From: Pedobacter frigiditerrae
GTDB taxonomy: Bacteria > Bacteroidota > Bacteroidia > Sphingobacteriales > Sphingobacteriaceae
DNA: 64,000 bases
Direction of reading: 5' to 3'
Assembly (NCBI RefSeq): GCF_004331645.1
Contig: NZ_SJSK01000009.1
Span: forward strand, 1-64,000
Shown: positions 36,279 through 44,240 of the stretch, one piece after another
Layout of the letters: each line of letters opens with the position of its first letter
Numbering within the stretch: the first letter of the stretch is position 1
Translations under genes and position numbers: made by a program
Notes under the pieces: model-generated
Told to the model about the DNA's origin: nothing
The model's input: only the letters and a program-made list of their open reading frames with translations
Databases searched by the model: none

Positions 36279-38492
36279 TTATTTCAACAGCTCTGGTATC
36301 TTCTTGTTGTTACCCACAATCCAAACAATATCTCCGTTTTCGAATGTCAAATTTGAATCTGGATTTAAGATGCGTTCTCCATTTCTTTCAATTCCTACAA
36401 CCAAACCTTGGGTTTGTTCTCTAATGCCAGAATCCCTAATGGTTTGTCCAAAAACAGGAGATTTACTGTTAATCACAATTTTTTGTAAGGACATGTCTTC
36501 CATTGGTATTGAAACTAATGTCTCATCAACTATTCCCTCAAATAAGGGTTTAATATTTGCTAACTGGTCGTCTGTTCCAATAACTAATAGTTTATCATAA
36601 GGATATAATCGTTCATCTCTATTAGGTGTAGAAATATTGATTTTTCCTCTTTCGATCATGGCGATGTTAACGCCATATTGTTCCCTGATTTTTAAATCGA
36701 CTAATGTTTTTCCTACCAGTTCAGATTCTGGGGCAACAGTAATTTCAGTTAAGTGAGTATCCCAAGGCAAAATATTTGGCGTTCTATTTTCTCTTGCATT
36801 TAAGTTCAAAATAAATCTTGTCTCCAATTTATTATAAAATGATTGAAGCTTTCTCGAAAAGATAATCATTACTGATACCACCAATATTAACGCAATTAAA
36901 GCGGCTATCCATGTGTCGAAAAATTCATACATTAAAAAGCCTACGAAGAAAATCCCTAAAAGTATTCTAAATACTTCTATGGCTATTAAAGGGCCACGGG
37001 TATATCTCTTGTTTAACCAAAGGTGAGAATAAGCTGTTTTTTGTATCCTTCTGATGGATAGTGCCCATAAAAATGGCGACATCAAAATAAAGGATACAAT
37101 TACACTAATGATGGTTGAATTTGCACCAAAATCTAATTGATTTGCTATAAATGGATTTAAAAACCTAGCTGCCAATAAAATGATGGAGATAATAATTACA
37201 GCGTGAATAATTGTATTGAATATATAAGACCTTAATAGGATTCTCCAGTCGCTTAAAGTGGTAATTCCCGCAGTACTTGAACTATATCTTTCAATCGCGT
37301 CTAGCCATTTTTCAGGAAGCCTGTTGTTTAGGAACTTATAAAATGGTTCTGATAATTTGATTAAATAAGGTGTCGTAAAAGTGGTAATCGCAGCCGCGGC
37401 AACAGCAATAGGGTAAAGGAATTCGCTAGTTACTTTTAAACTAACGCCTAGTGTGGCAATAATGAATGAAAACTCACCAATTTGAGCTAAACTCATACCA
37501 GCTTGTACGGCAGTTTTAAGAGGTTGACCAGCCAATAAAGCACCTAAGGTTGTAAATAGAATTTTTCCGAAAATGATAACTAAAGTGATAAACAATATAG
37601 GTAATGCATATGCTATTAAAACAGTTGGATTGATTAGCATACCAACCGAAACAAAAAACACGGCTGCAAATAAATCTTTAACAGATTTTGTTAAATGTTC
37701 TATGCGTTCTGCTTGTGTAGTCTCGGCCAGTATAGAACCCATGATAAATGCACCCAAAGCAGGAGAAAAACCAGCTTTGTCTGCCAATAATACCATCACC
37801 AGGCATAATGCTAATGATACCACCAACATCGTTTCATCATTCATTAGTTTTTTGGTAGCCTTTAAAAAAGTTGGAATTAGAAAAATGCCACCTAAAAACC
37901 AGAGCACTAAAAAGAAACTCAATTTAAGGATAGATTTAATCATCTCTGGTCCAGCAGATTGCTGACTAACGGCCATTGTAGAAAATAGCACCAATAATAA
38001 AATGGCAACCAAATCTTCTACGATGAGTACCCCAAATACTAAACCGGCAAACTTTTTATGTTTAATACCAAGTTCTTCAAATGCCTTAATGGTGATCATG
38101 GTAGATGATATGGAAATGATTCCTCCTAAGAAGATGCTATCCATATCGTTCCATCCCATTGCAAGGCCAATTAAATAACCACCAAGAATGATAAATAGCA
38201 CTTTAACAATTGCGGTTATAGATGAAGAACCTCCAACCTTTACCAGTTTTTTAAAACTGAATTCTAGTCCGAGGCTAAACAATAAGAAGATAACGCCTAT
38301 CTCGCCCCAAATGGTAATACTTTTATAATCGCTAACAGTAGGGATAATTTTAATGTGTGGACCAACCAATAATCCAGCAATGATATAGCCTAAGACTAAA
38401 GGTTGTTTTATTTTTTTAAATAGGAGTGTAATAACTCCAGCTGCGGCAAGAATAAGGCCTAAATCGGCTATTAATACAGGTAAGTGAATCAT
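36279..38492 (-). CDS. KefB-type cation:proton antiporter with TrkA-C domains
   Basis: A 737-residue inner-membrane CPA2-family protein exchanging K+ or Na+ for H+. About twelve membrane segments fill residues 1-410, with family motifs GYIIAGLLVGPH, FLLFSLGLEFSFKKL and LGAFIMGSILAE. A further hydrophobic block lies at about 430-570. Two TrkA-C-like (RCK_C) ligand-binding domains lie at about 590-735, with ESELVGKTLVDLKIREQYG and then GQTIRDSGIREQ. There is no NAD-binding TrkA-N domain, unlike KefB/KefC. I start at MIHLPVLIADLG (38492); 14 upstream codons are not conserved. Substrate ion is unknown. Confidence 0.9.
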   Translation of the reverse strand: MIHLPVLIADLGLILAAAGVITLLFKKIKQPLVLGYIIAGLLVGPHIKIIPTVSDYKSITIWGEIGVIFLLFSLGLEFSFKKLVKVGGSSSITAIVKVLFIILGGYLIGLAMGWNDMDSIFLGGIISISSTMITIKAFEELGIKHKKFAGLVFGVLIVEDLVAILLLVLFSTMAVSQQSAGPEMIKSILKLSFFLVLWFLGGIFLIPTFLKATKKLMNDETMLVVSLALCLVMVLLADKAGFSPALGAFIMGSILAETTQAERIEHLTKSVKDLFAAVFFVSVGMLINPTVLIAYALPILFITLVIIFGKILFTTLGALLAGQPLKTAVQAGMSLAQIGEFSFIIATLGVSLKVTSEFLYPIAVAAAAITTFTTPYLIKLSEPFYKFLNNRLPEKWLDAIERYSSSTAGITTLSDWRILLRSYIFNTIIHAVIIISIILLAARFLNPFIANQLDFGANSTIISVIVSFILMSPFLWALSIRRIQKTAYSHLWLNKRYTRGPLIAIEVFRILLGIFFVGFLMYEFFDTWIAALIALILVVSVMIIFSRKLQSFYNKLETRFILNLNARENRTPNILPWDTHLTEITVAPESELVGKTLVDLKIREQYGVNIAMIERGKINISTPNRDERLYPYDKLLVIGTDDQLANIKPLFEGIVDETLVSIPMEDMSLQKIVINSKSPVFGQTIRDSGIREQTQGLVVGIERNGERILNPDSNLTFENGDIVWIVGNNKKIPELLK

Positions 38493-38540
38493 AAAGTATA
38501 TTTTTTGTTGAATAAAAATTAATGTGTTTAGCAAAAATTC

Positions 38541-38879
38541 TTACCAAAAAGTATGCTTTGGAAATAGGCAGTTAAAAATAAACTGATAACTATAATTAAC
38601 GGTTCTTTTAAAAACCTTTATAGCTTGAGTTGAAATGGATTTAAATGTTATCGAGCTATCAACAAATGTTGCAATAGATAACACATGGTGATTTATATTT
38701 TGCTGTATTCTATCAACTAGTTCAAATAAAGGCTCATTTAAGGAATGAACTTCTTTTTTTGATGAAAAACTAGGTTTTGCACTCGATTTTTTGATTACGG
38801 CATTAGTTTTATTTTCAATCGCATTGGCGATGGAAAAGTTTGAACCAAATAGCAATATAAAAGCAATTAAAAACCTCAT
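38541..38879 (-). CDS. small secreted hypothetical protein
   Basis: A 112-residue protein with a clear signal peptide (1-19, ending SIANA). The mature part is Ser/Lys-rich at first and then helical (residues 45-75), with an aromatic C-terminus (CLFPKHTFW). No family was recognised. It lies 48 bases upstream of the antiporter start on the same strand and could share its transcript. A role in ion homeostasis would be only a guess from position. Confidence 0.6.
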   Translation of the reverse strand: MRFLIAFILLFGSNFSIANAIENKTNAVIKKSSAKPSFSSKKEVHSLNEPLFELVDRIQQNINHHVLSIATFVDSSITFKSISTQAIKVFKRTVNYSYQFIFNCLFPKHTFW

Positions 38880-38932
38880 TGCCTTAAATATAGTGAAAAA
38901 TAATCTATTCAGTAGGCTTTAAGATGCTTTTC

Positions 38933-39925
38933 TTAGGCGGGATTTGATGCGAAAAAAGCTAAAGTGTCTCTTTTATCTTGATGTAATTGCTCGGTTAAGG
39001 CTTCTAGTCCAGTAAATTTCACATCGTGACGTAAGAACTTTAAGAAGTTCATTTTAATGGTTTGACCATAAATCTCACGGTTAAAATCAAAAATATTCAC
39101 TTCAATATTTCTTGTCATTCCGTTTATGGTTGGGCGTTGCCCGATGTAGGCCATTCCTTGATAAGTTGTGAGTTGTGAGTTGTGAGTTGTGGGCTTAAAC
39201 TCCAAGCTCCCATCTCCAGACTCGAAACCCATTTCAACTGTAACGGCATAAATACCATCACTAGGGATGATTTTGTAAGTTTCTTCTACAAAGATGTTTG
39301 CTGTTGGGAAACCTATTGTTCTTCCAATTTTATCGCCTTTTATAACTGGTCCGCTAATGGAAAAATGATAACCTAAATATTTTGCTGCTAAAGAAACATC
39401 TCCATCTAATAATGCTTTACGGATTTTGGTAGAGCTTACTGCTACGTCATTAATGTCTTGTTCTGGAATTTCTTCAATCTCATATCCATAAACTTTTGAG
39501 AACTGCTGTAGCTCATTCATACCACCTTTTCTGTCTTTTCCAAAACGATGGTCATATCCTACAATAATTTGTTTAGTGCCAATTGTGTCTATCAATATGT
39601 TTTTGATATAATCTGTAGCATCTAGGTTAGAGAAATCCCTGGTAAAGGGTGTAATGATTAAATGGTCTACACCAAGATTGGCTAATATTTCAGCTTTCTC
39701 TTTAATGGTATTGATCATTTTTAAGTCTTGATTTTCTGGGTCGATAATCATACGTGGGTGCGGGAAAAACGTTAGAATTACACTTTCGCCGCCGGTAGAT
39801 TTTGCCAATTCGCAAAGGCGTTTTATAATTTTTTGGTGACCATAATGAACACCATCAAAAGTGCCGATGGTAACTACAGCATTATTTAACTTTTTAAACT
39901 CAGAAAGCTGATTATATATCTTCAA
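38933..39925 (-). CDS. ribF: bifunctional riboflavin kinase / FAD synthetase
   Basis: A 330-residue enzyme turning riboflavin into FMN and then FAD. The N-terminal FAD-synthetase half has GTFDGVHYGHQKIIKRL and GYDHRFGKDRKGG. The C-terminal flavokinase half has GDKIGRTIGFPTANI and the GMAYIGQRPT strand. Between these kinase strands (about residues 228-250) is an extra segment with THNSQLTTYQ, encoded by four 7-bp repeats at 39165-39192. Homologues usually have a short turn there. It is the last gene of the ftsX-to-ribF block, 10 bases after the YitT gene. Confidence 0.96.
   Translation of the reverse strand: MKIYNQLSEFKKLNNAVVTIGTFDGVHYGHQKIIKRLCELAKSTGGESVILTFFPHPRMIIDPENQDLKMINTIKEKAEILANLGVDHLIITPFTRDFSNLDATDYIKNILIDTIGTKQIIVGYDHRFGKDRKGGMNELQQFSKVYGYEIEEIPEQDINDVAVSSTKIRKALLDGDVSLAAKYLGYHFSISGPVIKGDKIGRTIGFPTANIFVEETYKIIPSDGIYAVTVEMGFESGDGSLEFKPTTHNSQLTTYQGMAYIGQRPTINGMTRNIEVNIFDFNREIYGQTIKMNFLKFLRHDVKFTGLEALTEQLHQDKRDTLAFFASNPA
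39165..39192. repeat. 7-bp microsatellite (gttgtga x3 + gttgtgg) inside ribF
   Basis: Four contiguous 7-mers on the plus strand lie within the flavokinase-encoding part of ribF. Because 7 is not a multiple of 3, gain or loss of one unit would shift the reading frame. Confidence 0.9.
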
Positions 39926-39935
39926 AACGTAAGTA

Positions 39936-40796
39936 TTAATGTAAAGCCTGGCGTTTTACAACACCACCTTTTAAATCTGCAATTTGCTGTTGTACAACAA
40001 AGGCATCGGGGTCTATTTGTCTTATTTGAGATTGTAACTTGCTCATTTCCAATTTTGTTACAACTGTATAGATAATGTCTATGTCTTTTTTCTCTAAGTA
40101 GCCACCTTCGCCTTTATAAACAGTAACACCTCTTTTCATGTCTGTTATGATAAAATGTTTAATCTCATCATTTTTATCTGAAATTATGGTTACTCCAGTA
40201 TAGGCTTCTAATCCATTAACAATAAAATCTACAGTATTTGAAGCGGATAAATAGGTAAGGATGGCATAAAGTGCGGTTTCAATATTTAAGAAGTAGGCAG
40301 CGAAAGCGAAAATAACGATGTTTAAAATGAGGATAATATTTCCTACCGTTAACATGCTATTTCTACTAATGTATAAGGCTAAAACCTCAGTTCCGTCAAT
40401 TACACAACCACCACGCATAGCTAAACCAATGCCCCCTCCTAAAAAGAAACCTCCAAAAAATGCAATTAATAACTTGTCATGTGTAATAGGGTTAAAAGGC
40501 AGGAAAACAAGTGCTAGGGATAGTAAAGCTATTGCAACTGCTGTTTTGATAGCAAAGCTTCTTCCTATTTGTTTATAACCCATTAAAATGAATGGAATAT
40601 TGATAATGACAATTAGATAAGATAGATTCCATCCTGTTAAGGCTTTTACCAAAAGAGAAATACCAGTTACGCCGCCATCAATAAAATGACTTGGTAGTAA
40701 AAAACTCTTTAGTCCAAAACATGCAGAAACTACACCGCAAATAATTAAAGTTCCCTCTTTTAAGAATCGAGTATTTTTACTTTTGATGTTTTCCAT
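39936..40796 (-). CDS. YitT-family membrane protein (DUF161 + DUF2179)
   Basis: A 286-residue inner-membrane protein. Five or six hydrophobic segments fill residues 14-190, including GGVTGISLLVKALTG and the GGCVIDGTEVLALYI loop typical of the DUF161 repeat. A cytosolic DUF2179 domain follows (about 215-275: GVTVYKGEGGY, IDIIYTVVTKLEMSKL). Its molecular function is unknown. It lies 9 bases after truB on the same strand, inside the ftsX-to-ribF block. Confidence 0.92.
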   Translation of the reverse strand: MENIKSKNTRFLKEGTLIICGVVSACFGLKSFLLPSHFIDGGVTGISLLVKALTGWNLSYLIVIINIPFILMGYKQIGRSFAIKTAVAIALLSLALVFLPFNPITHDKLLIAFFGGFFLGGGIGLAMRGGCVIDGTEVLALYISRNSMLTVGNIILILNIVIFAFAAYFLNIETALYAILTYLSASNTVDFIVNGLEAYTGVTIISDKNDEIKHFIITDMKRGVTVYKGEGGYLEKKDIDIIYTVVTKLEMSKLQSQIRQIDPDAFVVQQQIADLKGGVVKRQALH

Positions 40797-40805
40797 AGGG
40801 CCGAT

Positions 40806-41540
40806 TTAATCAGGGTTAGTTTCTAGTTTCTTCTCTTCGCGCTTATTACGAAGATAATGAACCAAATCTGCTACTTCAAATGCATTAGAAAGTAAAAAAT
40901 TTCCGCTACGTGTTCTGGTTAGTTTAGAAAGATAAGCGGCATTGTTCAGTTGTTTGCCAAAGTCTGAAACTAAAGAGCGAATATAAGTGCCCTTGCTGCA
41001 AACTATTCTGAAATCTACCTCTGGTAAATCAATCCTAGTAATTTCAAATTCGCTTACGGTTACAAAGCGTTTTCTCAGCTCTACCTCTTCCCCTAATCGA
41101 GCTTTAACGTATAAGCGTTCTCCATTTACCTTTACAGCAGAGTGAGCTGGTGGATATTGTTCTATATCTCCTTTAAAAGGTTCAACTGCTTGGTAAATCT
41201 CCTCATCAGTGATTTTGTCAATTGGAAATTGAGCATCAACTTCGGTTTCCATGTCAAATGAAGGTGTGCCAGCTCCCAAAATCATGGTGCCAGTATATTC
41301 TTTTTCCTCTGCCTGAAAAGTGTCAATTTTTTTGGTGAGTTTGCCAGTGCAAATGATTAATAAGCCAGTTGCTAAAGGATCTAAGGTTCCTGCGTGACCA
41401 ACTTTTAACTTTAGCGGTTTAAGTGAATTTCTAATTTTACCAACCACATCAAAAGATGTCCATTTATAAGGTTTGTTGATTAAAAGAAGCTCGCCTTCGG
41501 CAAAGTTAAAATCAGGAAATTGAGTTGTATTGTTATCCAA
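40806..41540 (-). CDS. truB: tRNA pseudouridine-55 synthase
   Basis: A 244-residue enzyme making pseudouridine 55 in the tRNA T loop. The catalytic Asp lies in KVGHAGTLDPLATGLL (about residue 53). NKPYKWTSFDVV opens the domain, and CSKGTYIRSLVSDFG and the SGNFLLSNAF strand lie at expected places. The C-terminal PUA domain is absent or minimal, as usual in this phylum. It is preceded by uppP (34 bases). Confidence 0.97.
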   Translation of the reverse strand: MDNNTTQFPDFNFAEGELLLINKPYKWTSFDVVGKIRNSLKPLKLKVGHAGTLDPLATGLLIICTGKLTKKIDTFQAEEKEYTGTMILGAGTPSFDMETEVDAQFPIDKITDEEIYQAVEPFKGDIEQYPPAHSAVKVNGERLYVKARLGEEVELRKRFVTVSEFEITRIDLPEVDFRIVCSKGTYIRSLVSDFGKQLNNAAYLSKLTRTRSGNFLLSNAFEVADLVHYLRNKREEKKLETNPD

Positions 41541-41574
41541 AATGGTAATTTAATTTACCGAGCAAAGCTACGGA

Positions 41575-42369
41575 TTAAATGATAGACAGCTGATGCCCTG
41601 ATAAAATCAATGCGATTATAACCAAACCAACTATGATTCTATACCACCCAAAGATTCTAAATCCATTTTTATTTAGGTAGCCAATAAAGCTTTTTATTGC
41701 CAATAGGGCCACAATAAATGCTATTACATTACCGAAAATCAATATTTGAAATTGGTCATTAGAAATTTGATGACCTTCTTGATAAAAATCGAGTAGTTTT
41801 TTGCCGGTAGCCGCAAACATGGTTGGTACTGCTAAAAAGAAAGAAAATTCTGCTGCTGCTTTTCTACTTAATTTTTGACTCATACCACCTACAATGGTTG
41901 CTCCAGAACGAGAAACTCCAGGTATCATAGCTAAACATTGTAAAAAACCAATTTTTAAAGCAGTTAGATAATTGATTTCCTCTTCATCATTTATGGTTGG
42001 ATTATTGAACCATTTATCTACAAATAATAATATGATCCCACCAACTAATAAAGAAATGCCAACTGTTAGTGGGCTTTCTAGCATTGCATCGATTTTATCA
42101 CTCAATAAAATGCCAAAGACAGCTGCAGGAATAAATGCAATTACTAATTTGATATAGAAATTAACGCTTCTAAAAAACTTCTTAAAGTATAGGACTACTA
42201 CTGAAAGTATTGCTCCTAATTGAATGCAGATGGTAAATAATTTAACAAATGGATCTGAGGCGATGCCCATTACAGATGATCCAATAATCATATGACCAGT
42301 AGACGAAACTGGCAAGAACTCTGTTAATCCTTCAATAATAGCAAGGATTAAAGCTTGTACGTAATTCAA
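41575..42369 (-). CDS. uppP: undecaprenyl-diphosphatase
   Basis: A 264-residue inner-membrane phosphatase (BacA/UppP) that recycles undecaprenyl pyrophosphate for peptidoglycan synthesis. Both signature blocks are present: [17 protein letters not shown] near the N-terminus and [13 protein letters not shown] near residue 150. It has about eight membrane helices. It is in the ftsX block, 3 bases after the DUF3098 gene. Confidence 0.96.
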   Translation of the reverse strand: MNYVQALILAIIEGLTEFLPVSSTGHMIIGSSVMGIASDPFVKLFTICIQLGAILSVVVLYFKKFFRSVNFYIKLVIAFIPAAVFGILLSDKIDAMLESPLTVGISLLVGGIILLFVDKWFNNPTINDEEEINYLTALKIGFLQCLAMIPGVSRSGATIVGGMSQKLSRKAAAEFSFFLAVPTMFAATGKKLLDFYQEGHQISNDQFQILIFGNVIAFIVALLAIKSFIGYLNKNGFRIFGWYRIIVGLVIIALILSGHQLSII

Positions 42370-42372
42370 GGC

Positions 42373-42600
42373 TTAGTCTTTTAAGATGGCATAAATGCCG
42401 AAACCAAAACCAAATAACACTACCATTGGCGCAATTAAAGTTCTTCTGGTATCGTAAATATCACCTGTGGTACCAATCATTAAGATAAAGCCAATTAATA
42501 CTATAGCAATAGCAATTGAGTACAATTGGTAATTTTTTTTGGTAAAAACCATGTCTGTTTTTTCTTCCTGTTTTACAGGAGCTGATTTTTTTTCTGCCAT
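42373..42600 (-). CDS. DUF3098 membrane protein
   Basis: A 75-residue protein with a charged N-terminal tail (about 1-25, Lys/Glu-rich) and two membrane helices (LYSIAIAIVLIGFILMIG and MVVLFGFGFGIYAIL). Its length, layout and place between ftsX and uppP match DUF3098. It overlaps the ftsX stop by one base, so translation is probably coupled. Function is unknown. Confidence 0.9.
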   Translation of the reverse strand: MAEKKSAPVKQEEKTDMVFTKKNYQLYSIAIAIVLIGFILMIGTTGDIYDTRRTLIAPMVVLFGFGFGIYAILKD

Positions 42601-43478
42601 TATCTATAAAGATCGTAAAGTTTTAAACGTAAATATCTGCTCACTGCAAACAGTGTGCTTATTGAAGTGATGAAAATGCCAACTGCTACCATTCCTACTA
42701 ACACAAAACCAAATTCTGCATAGTTTCTTAGTATCAATATCTCTGGCAATTCTTTTTGGGCATAATACAAAAGGCCTAATAAAATGATGATTGCAATGAA
42801 AGAAGCTATTAAACCATGTAAAGCTGCAACCAGAATAAACGGCTTTCTGATGAAATTTTTGGTAGCGCCAACCAGCTGCATGCTTTTAATTAAAAAGCGT
42901 TGAGAGAATATGGCTAAACGAATGGTATTGTTAATTAATGCGATGGCAATTACCAATAAAATAATAGCAAAACCCAATACAATTAAACTAATGGTACTGA
43001 TATTTTTATTCACCATATCTATTAAAGAACTCTGATATACTACTTCTTTAACGATTGGATTTTTTTCAATTTTCTTTTTTAAGGCATCAATGTTTGCATT
43101 GTTGGCATAATCGGCCTTCATGTACACATCTATGGTAGAAAGTAAGGGGTTGTAACCTAAAAAGTTAACAAAGTCTTCACCAAGGTCTTTAGTTAAGTTA
43201 TGTTGTGCAACTTCCTTATTCACATATTGAGTTTGTTTAACAGAAACATTGCTCTCTACGTCCTTTCTAAATGCAAGAATATCAGTTTCCTTTGCGCCTT
43301 CATCAAGAATGATGTTTAAAACAATATTCTCTTTTACATAATTGGATAAGTTTTTTGCATGAACCAAGATTAAGCCCAACATACCCAACATCAGTAAAAC
43401 TAATGCAATACTAAAAATAGTAGAGATGTATATGGTTTTGGTCTTCTTAGAAGCCTCACTTACTTCAAATTCTTCCAT
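42600..43478 (-). CDS. ftsX: cell-division permease-like protein FtsX
   Basis: A 292-residue inner-membrane protein which with FtsE links the divisome to cell-wall hydrolases. One N-terminal helix (TIFSIALVLLMLGMLGLIL), a periplasmic domain (about 50-160), and three C-terminal helices with the MQLVGATKNFIRKPF loop fit FtsX. The open frame extends 45 codons upstream, but homologues start at MEEFEVSEASKK, so I start at 43478. It is the first gene of the ftsX-DUF3098-uppP-truB-yitT-ribF block; ftsE is not adjacent. Confidence 0.94.
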   Translation of the reverse strand: MEEFEVSEASKKTKTIYISTIFSIALVLLMLGMLGLILVHAKNLSNYVKENIVLNIILDEGAKETDILAFRKDVESNVSVKQTQYVNKEVAQHNLTKDLGEDFVNFLGYNPLLSTIDVYMKADYANNANIDALKKKIEKNPIVKEVVYQSSLIDMVNKNISTISLIVLGFAIILLVIAIALINNTIRLAIFSQRFLIKSMQLVGATKNFIRKPFILVAALHGLIASFIAIIILLGLLYYAQKELPEILILRNYAEFGFVLVGMVAVGIFITSISTLFAVSRYLRLKLYDLYR

Positions 43479-43696
43479 GTATCTGTGTTTTTGTTTCTGC
43501 GAAAATAAAGAAAGATAAGCAAAAACGTAAATTTTAAGGCTTTTGTTTTGAACAATTACCTTAATAACCTGCAATTTAACAAAACCAAATCTTACCGATT
43601 TTAATATTAACATAATTTAACTTTTCGTTAATGAATTATACTGGCATATCATTTGATACGTTTTCAATAATAGATTAAGAATAAAAAACCCCTATA

Positions 43697-44110
43697 ATGA
43701 AAAAACAATTAATACTACCTAGCCTTATTTTGCTCTTTGTGACAAGTTTTACAGCTTGTAAAAAAGAAAGTTTTGAAGAAAAGCCACTTAGGTCTAAAAT
43801 GATTGGTAAGTGGCAAGTAAATAAAATTGATGTGACTACTGGATCTGCCGAAGCAGTTTCTACAACTTATGCTGCTTCAGACTATATAGATTTTAGAGAT
43901 AATTCAGACGATGATGTTGAACTTGGTTTGGGCACAAATCGTTCAGTAGGAAGATTCAGTTCTAGTATAGATAATTCTTTTTATATTGATTTTTCTTCAA
44001 AGGATTTAGATTGCATAGCAACTACAATTACAGAAAACAAATTCACGTTTACAGGAACTGTTGTAGGTTCAAATCCTAAGGTTACAGAGACTTATTATTT
44101 GAGTCGTTAA
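43697..44110 (+). CDS. putative lipoprotein, lipocalin-like
   Basis: A 137-residue protein with a lipoprotein signal (VTSFTAC at about residue 21, then KKES). The mature part opens with MIGKWQVNKID, the usual first strand of small lipocalin-like domains in Bacteroidota, followed by alternating strands. No closer assignment is possible. It is divergent from ftsX and is closed by a terminator before leuS. Confidence 0.72.
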   Translation: MKKQLILPSLILLFVTSFTACKKESFEEKPLRSKMIGKWQVNKIDVTTGSAEAVSTTYAASDYIDFRDNSDDDVELGLGTNRSVGRFSSSIDNSFYIDFSSKDLDCIATTITENKFTFTGTVVGSNPKVTETYYLSR

Positions 44111-44134
44111 GAGATTCAATCAAGTATTTAATAT

Positions 44135-44170
44135 AAACGCTGTCTTCTAAAAAGAAGATGGCGTTTTTTT
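44135..44170 (+). terminator. intrinsic terminator
   Basis: A 14-bp stem (aaacgctgtcttct / agaagatggcgttt, two wobble pairs) with an aaaa loop and a run of seven T's. It lies 24 bases after the lipoprotein stop. Confidence 0.92.
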
Positions 44171-44206
44171 ATTCTTTCAACGCTTAAAAAACAGGCTTAA
44201 TTTCCT

Positions 44207-44214
44207 TATTTTTG
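44207..44214 (+). promoter_or_regulatory. candidate -7 box for leuS (TATTTTTG)
   Basis: Matches TAnnTTTG, 27 bases before the leuS start. No clear -33 element at the standard distance. Confidence 0.5.
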
Positions 44215-44240
44215 CAAACTATTTAAGAACGAGGAAATTA

